NCBI GenBank assembly: GCA_039583875.1
Contig: CM077153.1
Coordinates: 67,340,482-67,404,481, forward strand
DNA length: 64,000 nt
Direction of reading: 5' to 3'
Origin: Platanthera guangdongensis
Lineage: Eukaryota; Streptophyta; Magnoliopsida; Asparagales; Orchidaceae
Made by a program: the position numbers and the translations under genes
Notes under the pieces: model-generated
Seen by the model: only the letters and a program-made list of their open reading frames with translations
Database searches by the model: none
What the model was told of the DNA's origin: nothing
Part shown: positions 56,429 through 64,000 of the stretch, one piece after another
How positions within the stretch are numbered: the first letter of the stretch is position 1
How the letters are laid out: each line of letters starts with the position of its first letter

Positions 56429-56500
56429 GTATGAAGAAAATTTAAGTTTAAATTTTGTGCTTCATCCTTTTAGACTTTTTGTGTGTTGTCTATGTTGTAG
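56429..56500 (+). other. Putative 72-nt spliceosomal intron between gag and protease of G2
   Basis: It begins GTATGA after ACAG and ends TATGTTGTAG before GC. The segment is AT-rich with a T-rich 3' half, as in plant introns. Unspliced, the frame meets TAA at 56443-56445 and 56449-56451. Removing it joins VVTG directly to eight residues and then [13 protein letters not shown], the spacing found in other Tekay-type elements. G1 lacks the whole region through deletion, so no second copy is available here. Confidence 0.68.
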
Positions 56501-59500
56501 GCTTCGTTTTAGTTTCCGGATACCCCGCTAGGGTATTGTTTGATACGGGAGCATCACACTCCTTTCTTGCGGAGAGCTTCATCCGGAGAATAGGAGTTGA
56601 GTCTTTCTCGGCGGACGCAGAGTTGAAAGTGCGCATGCCCAATGGGTCATCCATGACCACCAGGGCCAAAGGGCGCATCTGTTGGGTATTGGACGGAGTT
56701 GACTTCATTTTGGTAGCAGCGATTTTACCATTGGTTGAGTTCGATGTCATTTTGGGCATGGACTGGCTTGCAGAACAGCGCGTCAGTATTCACTGCATAT
56801 CTAAGGTAGTGACCCTCAGGAGCAAAGGGCAGGCGGAGGTCAAATTTGAGGGCCTTTGTGGAGTGGCATGTTCCTTGATTTCAGCCATGCAGTTGATGCG
56901 GGCGGTTAACCAGGGTGGTGTAGCACTTGTAGCATTATTGGAGGTTCGTCTCTCCCAGCTGTCTATTGAGGAAGTGCCCGTAGTGGCAGATTTCAAGGAT
57001 GTGTTTCCGGATGAACTTCCTGGAGCGCCTCCTCGGAGGGAGATCGATTTCTCGATCGAGTTAGTGCCGGAGGCTAGGCCGGTGTCACGTCCTCCGTTTA
57101 GGATGGCACCAAAGGAGTTGGCTGAACTTAAGGTACAGCTACAGGAACTATTGGAGCATGGGTATATTAGACCCAGTTCTTCACCGTGGAGCGCGCCGGT
57201 GTTGTTTGTAAAGAATAAAGACGGTAGCATGCGGCTATGCATAAACTACCGAGAGCTGAATAAATTGACCGTCAAGAATAAGTATCTGATTTCTCGGATA
57301 GACGACTTGTTCGACCAGCTGGTGGGGTCGGTGGTGTACTCCAAATTGGACTTGAAGTCAGGATATTATCAGCTGCGAATTCGGGACGAGGACATCCCCA
57401 AGACTGCCTTTGGTACAAGGTATGGACACTTTGAGTTTACGGTGATGCCGTTCGGGCTGACAAACGCACCATCTGTGTTCATGGATCTTATGAATCGAGT
57501 ATTTCGGAAATACTTGGATTCTTTTGTGGTTGTCTTCATTGATGACATCTTGGTGTATTCCAAATCGGAAGTGGAACATGAGTCAAACTTGAGGGTGGTC
57601 TTGCAAGTGTTGAGGGAGAATCAGTTGTATGTAAAGTTCTCCAAGTGCGAGTTCTGGTTAGAGAAGGTGGCATTTTTGGGCCACGTGATTAGTGGGGATG
57701 GGGTGGCAGTGGATCCAACAAAAGTGGAAGCCATCAGAGATTGGCCGGTTTTGAGGACCGTGGCGGAGGTCCGAAGTTTTCTTGGACTAGCCGGGTATTA
57801 CAGGAGGTTCGTGGAGAATTTTTTGTGGATAGCTCTACCCCTCACCTCACTCACTCGTAAAGATCATAAGTTTGTGTGGACTCAAGAGTGCAGCCAAGCA
57901 TTTGAGGCACTGAAGGAGAGACTGATGATGGCTCCAATCCTAAGTCTACCGCAAGGGACCGAGGGATTTCAGATCTTCAGTGACGCATCGGGATGCGGTT
58001 TGGGTTGTGTTTTGGTGCAACATGGCAAGGTGATAGCTTTTGGGTCTAGACAGCTGAAGCCTCATGAGAGGAATTACCCCGTCCATGACTTGGAGTTGGC
58101 CGCGGTAATTTTCTCATTGAAAATATGGAGGCATTATGTTTATGGTGCAAAGGTGGAGATCTTCACGGATCATAAAAGCCTGAAGTACCTCTTGGATCAA
58201 AAGGACTTAAACATGCGGCAACGCAGGTGGGTTGAGTTTCTTGGAGACTACGAGGTGGCGATTCAGTATACGCCAGGTAAAGCCAATGTGGTGGCGGATG
58301 CTTTGAGTAGGAAGTACTCGGGGCAAGAGAATTTGATCGAAGCTCATGATGAGCAGTTGGTACGGGAATGGGAGTCCCTTGGTTTGGAATGTGTTACGAG
58401 AGGCGAGTCCAGCGTGGCTCGGTTGAACTGGATTGAAGTGCAGAATGACTTGACTGATCGCATTCGGAAAGCGACTCGGTTGGATGTGGAGTTTCAACCA
58501 TTTGTGTTGGAGGCTCAAACGGGCGAGAGCAGCGCCTGGGAGATGATTGATGGGATTCTGAGGAAGGACGGAAGGGTTTGTATACCGCAGTTCGGCAAAC
58601 TCCGCGAGGAGTTGATGTTTGAGGCTCCCTTCACAAAGTACTCCATTCACCCGGGCAGTACAAAGATGTACTTAGATATGAAGAAATCCTTTTGGTGGCC
58701 GGGGCTGAAGCGGGACGTAGCTTTATTTGTGAATCATTGCCAAACTTGTGCTTTGGTGAAGGCCGAATGTCAGAAGCCGGGCGGGTTCCTGAAGCCCCTT
58801 CCAATCCCTGAGTGGAAATTTGATGACATCTCCATGGATTTTGTGCATGGGTTGCCTAGATCGCAGCAAGGTAATGATGCTATTTGGGTGATCGTGGACC
58901 GCTTAACCAAGGTGGCCCACTTCATCCCAAATCGGAAAGAGGACAGCGTGGAGAAGCTGGTGGAGTTGTATGTTCGCAATATTGTGCCACTGCATGGGAT
59001 TCCTAAGAGCATAGTCAGCGATCGAGATGGACGTTTTACGTCCAAGGACTGGAGATTGGTTCAAAAGAGTCTGGGCACGAAGCTAAAGTTCAGTACGGCG
59101 TTCCATCCTCAAACTGATGGGCAAACTGAAAGAACAAACCGTACTATGGAAGATATGTTGAGAGTGTGCGTTCTTGACTTCAGCAAGAAGTGGGAGGATC
59201 ACCTCTTCATGGTAGAATTCGCGTACAATAACAGTTACCAAGCAAGTATAAAAATGGCGCCATACGAAGCTTTGTATGGGAGACGGTGTCGAACACCGAT
59301 GTCTTGGGCAGAGGCGGCAGACACCAAAATTTTGGAAAAGGAGGTGGTAGTTGACGCTTGTGAGATGGTACGGACCATACAAGAGTGTATGAAGGTGGCG
59401 CAAGACCGACAAGCAAAATACTTTAATGCTCGTCACCGGAAGTTGGAGTTTGCGGTAGGTGATTGGGTCTATTTGAAGATCAAACCGTTCAAAGGCATCT

Positions 59501-59793
59501 CATGGATTCGCCGACTCAAGAAGTTGAGTCCAAGGTTTTTGGGGCCTTTTGAAGTTGTTGAACGGGTGGGAGAAGCAGCCTATCAGTTGGCGTTGTCCGC
59601 GGAGCTGAGTGGATTGCATGACGTCTTCCACGTCTCCGTTTTGAGGAAAGCCTTGGCGGAGGCTAGTGTGGTGATTGAGCCGGCATCGGTGCCGATTGAG
59701 GAAGATTTGAGGACGCGAGTCCTTCCAATTGCTTTAGAGGATTTGGAGACTCGGCAGTTGCGGAATAAAGAGGTTAAACTCGTGAAAGTCTGA
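56501..59793 (+). CDS. G2 pol: protease, RT, RNase H, integrase, partial chromodomain
   Basis: The open frame runs uninterrupted from inside the intron-like segment to TGA 59791; homology starts at 56501. Protease has [13 protein letters not shown] has [29 protein letters not shown] and [11 protein letters not shown]. RNase H has [12 protein letters not shown] and [13 protein letters not shown]. Integrase has the HHCC region HPGSTKMYL...[30 protein letters not shown] and [13 protein letters not shown], so all catalytic residues are visible. The C-terminal [14 protein letters not shown] and [11 protein letters not shown] start the chromodomain. TGA 59791 then cuts it where G1 has CGA, in VRWDNCG. 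Further sequence to about 59880 (WEREQAMLEEYPELF) is the lost tail, with another TGA near 59809. RT, RNase H and integrase may be intact; the chromodomain, thought to guide integration to heterochromatin, is truncated. Confidence 0.93.
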
Positions 59794-59930
59794 TGGGACA
59801 ACTGCGGTTGAGAGGAGTTCTCTTGGGAGCGAGAACAGGCCATGCTAGAAGAGTATCCAGAACTCTTCATTTCAAGTACAAGTTCAGTTTTTGTTGCCTT
59901 TTGTTTTGTAATTTCGGGACGAAATTCTGT

Positions 59931-59944
59931 TAAGGGGGGAGAGT
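59931..59944 (+). other. Polypurine tract of G2
   Basis: AAGGGGGGAGAGT precedes the 3' LTR start TGTAACACC. Confidence 0.85.
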
Positions 59945-62544
59945 TGTAACACCCCAGTTTTGGATAAAGGGTCGATTTGCGTCTCTGGACAATTTTTGGT
60001 TTCTGGCAGGGGGCACACGGCCCGGGACACGGGATCCCAGGCCTGTCCCAGGCCGTGTCAGGCCGTGTCGACGACTTGGTCGCGTGGTCGACACTTTGCG
60101 CTCGACGAAGTGTCGAGACAGGGCACACGGCCTACGACACGGGCGTGTCGCAGGGCGTGTCGAGCCCGTGTCGACACTCGGCCCGGGGTGTCGACATTTT
60201 CGCTCGACAATGTGTCGAGACAAGGCACACGGCCTAGGACACGGGCGTGTCCAAGGCCATGTGGGTCTGTCGATGAGCTTCAATCGATGATGTTTACTCG
60301 ATGAGTGTCGAGTGTCGAGTGTCAAGTGTCGAGACTAGGGCACCCGGCCTGTGACACGGGCGTGTCACAGGGCGTGTCCCGCTTGGTCGACGATTTTCGC
60401 TCGATGTTTTTCCGCGGTGTCGACACAAAGGCTGTCGACGAGTGTCGAGACTTGGCACACGGCTTGGGACACGGGCGTGCCCCAGGCCGTGTCCCTTCTC
60501 GGGATGTTTCAGGGTCGTGTCGTTGGAGGCACACGGCCGGCCACACGGCCGTGTCAGTGGGGACACGGGCGTGTCGGGTCGAACACGGGCGTGTTGGATT
60601 CCCATGTGTTGTTCCAGGTGCGTCGATTTGAGATGGAGAATGAGGCACACGGCCCTGGACAGGTGCTTGTGCCAGGCCGTGTTCGGCCCATGTCTTTTAT
60701 TTTTCAGGCGGATCGTGGCCATTCTTTCTCTGATTTTAGGATCTGATGGTTCCGGAAATTTCTTGGGGAGTTAAGTCCGAGAATAGGGTTGAAAACCCTC
60801 ATTCTTCTCCAAGCTTTCTCTTACTAAAGATCTAGAGAGAAGTGAGGGCAAGGAAGAAGGAGAAGGAGAGTTTGGGATGTAGGAGAGGTTTCGGTACTCC
60901 AAATCGCGAGCCGAGTCCAGATCCGTGGAGGCTAGATCTTTGCGAAGGTTTTCATCCGGTTATTTTACCATGGCAAGGAAGAGGAGTCGGAAGGTAACGA
61001 CACTTCTCCTCTCGGTCTTAGGATGCATGTCTTTAGCATCTTTTCTTTCTAGTTTTTGGGCACCAAACTCTCAAATGAGAGGGGTTTTGGGTTGCCAAGG
61101 TTCAAGAGGAACCTCCGTGTTGATTGAGTCCGTCCCCGGCATATTTTGCATTAGAGATCCGCTCTGTTAGTGGATTAGGCATGGTGGGTGAAACCGTAGT
61201 CGCGACCGTTAGTCCGACTCGGTGATGTTGCATACGAACGTTAAGGATTCATAGAGATTCCGTCGCGGCAAGATGTCGTTTGTGATGTGGTGATGTTTCC
61301 CCCTTTTTCTCAAGTGAGTACGTGTAGTCGGAACAGGACAAGGTTAGCTCCTCGTGGTGGTAGATGGTTTCCTTGGTGGACAAGGTTAGCTCCGCATGAG
61401 TTGTAGATGTTTCCTTGGAGAGCGGGAACGCTGTAGTACAAATGAGGGACTAGGGTGGAATTGTCTTGGTTTGTGATGTGCCAAGGCGTGGCTATGTCTC
61501 CGTGGTCGGCTGGCTATCCTGTGACGTTCACGTCATGTGTGGAGAGTGTCCCGGCGAGACTAGTCCCCTTCTGTGAGACTGACGAGAATTCCAAGCATGG
61601 GGACAAGCCCGGGCAATGAGGCCATGAGCGGGTGGGGTCCGGCAAGGCTTCTTAGAATCGGTCAGTTGTGTATTTGTTGGAATCCTGACATGAGACATCA
61701 GAGCTTGTAGGCAAGCCCGGGTCTAAGACCTTGAGCGGGTGGGGTCTTTACAAGAGTTCCATGTGGCGGCCTGGTGCCGATGGGGGGGATGGTTTTACCC
61801 CTTTGTTTGTGGTTTATGCCAATGGGAAATCGATGAGTACCCATATGATGTGATGATGTGCTAGATGCATACGTGATAGGGTGCCTTGGGTGAAACCCGG
61901 GTTGTTGCATACATGATTGCATAAGTAGGCCCTTTTTATTATATGCTCAACCAGTAGAGAACATGTATGATGTGTGTGACATCCAAGCCTGTTTCTGTAG
62001 CTGCTTTTCTTGCTTATGATTATTGCATATGAAGTGCTAACTTGCAGGTTGGATGGGTACCCCGGGGTCTGTTAGGGGCGGCCGGGAGGAGATGTGTTGT
62101 TACACAGTTTGAGGTCAGCCTTTGCTGACCCACGTTACTAATAAATTTTACAGGGCAAGGATCGCATGCAGGAGCTAGCTCGCCGGCCAGAAAGGCCTAA
62201 GCTTCATGAAGTGCTTCTCACTTTTGTAGTTCTACTTTTATGATGTTGTATGTTTGAGATTCATGTTGTTCGGCTTGCATGCTGAGGTAGACTAGGAGTG
62301 ATATGCACTTTCTTGACTGATGTATTATTTGAGTTTGGACACTTGTTGTAAGGCCATAAGGCCATTTGTTTTACTCGTGTAGTAGTGGATAACTTCTAGT
62401 CTTGCTTATGTTTCCGCTGTGTTGTGCAAAGTGTTTTGAGTGGGGGTAGCTATATCAACCTATAATACTAAAGTTGTGGCGTCCGTATGTTGTGGGTCCC
62501 CGGCCGGACCCATATTATACGGTCATTACAGGGGAGGTGTTACA
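59945..62544 (+). repeat. 3' LTR of G2 (2600 bp)
   Basis: Aligns along its whole length with 52513-55128, with scattered substitutions and small indels. It carries GTGTCGACAC at 60168-60177 and 60417-60426, matching the two copies in the 5' LTR. Confidence 0.94.
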
Positions 62545-64000
62545 ACACGGCCCTGGACACGGGCGTGTCGCAGGTCGTGTTCGACCCAGGTGTTTTATTT
62601 TTTCAGGCGGATCGTGGCCACTCTTTCCCTTATTTTGGGATCTGATGGTCCAGGACTGCTCTTGGGGAGTTAAGTCCGAGAATAGGGTTGGAAACCCTCA
62701 TTCTTCTCCAAGCTTTCTCTTACTAAAATTCTAGAGAGAAGGGAGTGCAAGGAAGAAGGTGAAGGAGGGATTGGGCTGTAGGGGAGGCTTCGGTGCTCCA
62801 AATCGCGAGTCGAGTCCAGATCCGTGGAGGCTAGATCTTTGCGAAGGTTTTCATCCGGCTATTTTGCCATGGCTAGGAAGAGGAGTCGGAAGGTAACAAC
62901 ACTTCTCCTCTCGGTTTTAGGATGCATGTTTTAGCATCTTTTCTCTTCTAGTTTTTGGGCACCAAACACTCAAATGAGAGGGGTTTGGGTCGCCAAGGTT
63001 CAAAAGGAACCTCCGGGTCGATTGAGTCCGTCCTCGGCATGTTTGCATTAGAGATCCACTCCGTTAGTGGATTAGGCATGGTGGGTGAAGCCGTAGTCGC
63101 GACCGTTAGTCCGACTCGGTGATGTTGCATACGAGCTTTAATGATTCGTAGAGATCCGTTGCGGCAAGATGTCATTTTGTATGTGGTGATGTTTTCCCCA
63201 TTTTCTCAAGTGAGTACGTATAGTCGGAACCGGACAAGGTTAGCTCCTCAATGGCGGTAGATGGTTTCCTTGGTGGACAAGGTTAGCTCTGCATGAGTAG
63301 TAGATGGTTTCCTTGGTGCGCGGGAACGCTGCAGTACAAATGAGGTACTAGGGTGGAATTGTCTTGGTTTGTGATGTGTCAAGGCGTGGCTGTGTCTCCG
63401 TGGTCGGCTGGCTATCCCGTGACGTACACGTCATGTGTGGAGAGTGTCCCGGCGAGACTTGTCCCCTTCTGTGAGACTGACGAGAATGCCAAGCAAGGGG
63501 CAAGCCCAGGCAATGAGTCCATGAGCGGGTGGGGTCCAGCAAGGCTTCTTAGAATCAGTCAGTTTGTGTTTGTTGGAATCCTGACATGAGACGTCAGAGC
63601 TTGCAAGCAAGCCCGGGTCTAAGACCTTGAGCGGGTGGGGCCTAGACAAGAGTTCCATGAGGCGGCTTGTGTGCCGTTGAGGGGGGGAATTGTGTCTCCC
63701 TTTTTGTTTGCGGCTTTATGCCAATGGGGAAACGATGAGTACACAATTGATGTGATGTTGTGCTAGATGCATACGCTATAGGGTTCTTTGCGTGAAACCC
63801 GGGTGGTTGCATACATGTTGCATAAGTAGGCCCTTTTTATATTATATGCTCAACCAGTAGAGAACGTGTATGATGTTTGAGGCATCCAATCTTGTTCTTA
63901 AGGCACTTCTTGTTTATATTTATATATTGCATACGAGGTGCTGACTTGCAGGTTGGAGGGTTCCCCGGGGTCCGTTAGGGGCGGCCGGGAGGAGATGTGT
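62545..64000 (+). repeat. 3' LTR of G1, second part (to window end)
   Basis: Resumes with ACACGGCCCTGGACACGGG exactly where 52512 left off, judged by the uninterrupted 5' LTR at about 46275. It follows that LTR to a point equivalent to about 47730, where the window ends. Confidence 0.93.

Larger units (their letters stand above)
52513..62544 (+). mobile_element. Ty3/gypsy chromovirus G2 (Tekay/Del-like), complete (10.0 kb)
   Basis: LTRs 52513-55128 (2616 bp) and 59945-62544 (2600 bp) both start TGTAACACCCCAGTTTTGG and end GAGGTGTTACA. The target duplication is ACAC(T/G). The element contains primer site, gag, an intron-like segment, a 1,112-codon pol ORF, and a polypurine tract. It inserted into the 3' LTR of its relative G1. 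It is the youngest insertion in the right-hand nest by order. Confidence 0.94.
45630..64000 (+). mobile_element. Ty3/gypsy chromovirus G1 (Tekay/Del-like), interrupted by G2, truncated by window end
   Basis: The element has 5' LTR 45630-48186, primer site, gutted gag, pol to 51789, polypurine tract, 3' LTR first part 51848-52512, then G2 (52513-62544), then 3' LTR second part 62545-64000. About 0.45 kb of the LTR lies beyond the window, judged by alignment with the 5' LTR. It inserted in the RNase H of element E; ACTAA (45625-45629) is the expected target copy. Confidence 0.9.

Noticed and set aside
56455..59793. 1,112-codon ORF as a host gene
   Set aside because: Domain order protease, RT, RNase H, integrase, flanked by LTRs, primer site and polypurine tract, shows it is chromovirus pol.
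1..64000. Bacterial-type operons, ribosome binding sites, terminators and riboswitches
   Set aside because: The window is plant nuclear repeat sequence, and such features are not expected or seen.

Overview
This window is nuclear heterochromatin from a flowering plant. Almost every base belongs to transposable elements inserted into one another. The families point to a plant: Sirevirus-like and other Ty1/copia elements with initiator-Met tRNA primer sites, Athila-like Ty3/gypsy with an Asp-tRNA primer site, Tekay/Del-type chromovirus Ty3/gypsy with C-terminal chromodomain remnants, a Helitron helicase relic, and a FAR1/MULE-type coding relic. I see no intact host gene, rRNA, tRNA gene or CRISPR array. 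The species cannot be named from the sequence.

Left nest (1-12070): a minus-strand Sirevirus-like element A (1-4614, cut by the window edge) sits inside the pol frame of a minus-strand Athila-like element (4615-9357). That element in turn sits inside the coding region of a Helitron relic (9358-12070). An 18-bp minisatellite and a TA-rich hairpin with GC-rich inverted arms follow (12287-13105).

Middle (13167-36474): a complete Ty1/copia element B (13167-20454) has one continuous gag-pol frame broken only by nonsense codons. Next come a cluster of GGCGGGATTAATCCCGCC palindromes (20.5-20.77 kb) and a complete, fairly young non-autonomous LTR element C (21582-27945, minus strand, perfect target duplication GTATT). 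C has no pol and carries one 413-residue ORF with two CCHC zinc knuckles. A decayed copia relic D (about 28.0-33.8 kb) and a FAR1/MULE-like pseudogene (34645-36474) follow.

Right nest (36522-64000): a plus-strand Sirevirus-like element E was hit in gag by a solo gypsy LTR (39968-42157, target duplication GAAGA) and in RNase H by chromovirus G1 (starts 45630). The 3' LTR of G1 was later hit by a second copy, G2 (52513-62544). G2 has the most complete pol in the window (1,112-codon ORF) and a 72-nt intron-like segment exactly between gag and protease.

Three themes stand out. First, the intron-like segment in G2 could set the Gag to Gag-Pol ratio by splicing. Second, LTRs of several unrelated families carry arrays of short palindromes, some sharing the word GTCGAC. 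Third, decay is dominated by nonsense codons that fit C-to-T change, three of which are polarised directly by comparing G1 with G2.
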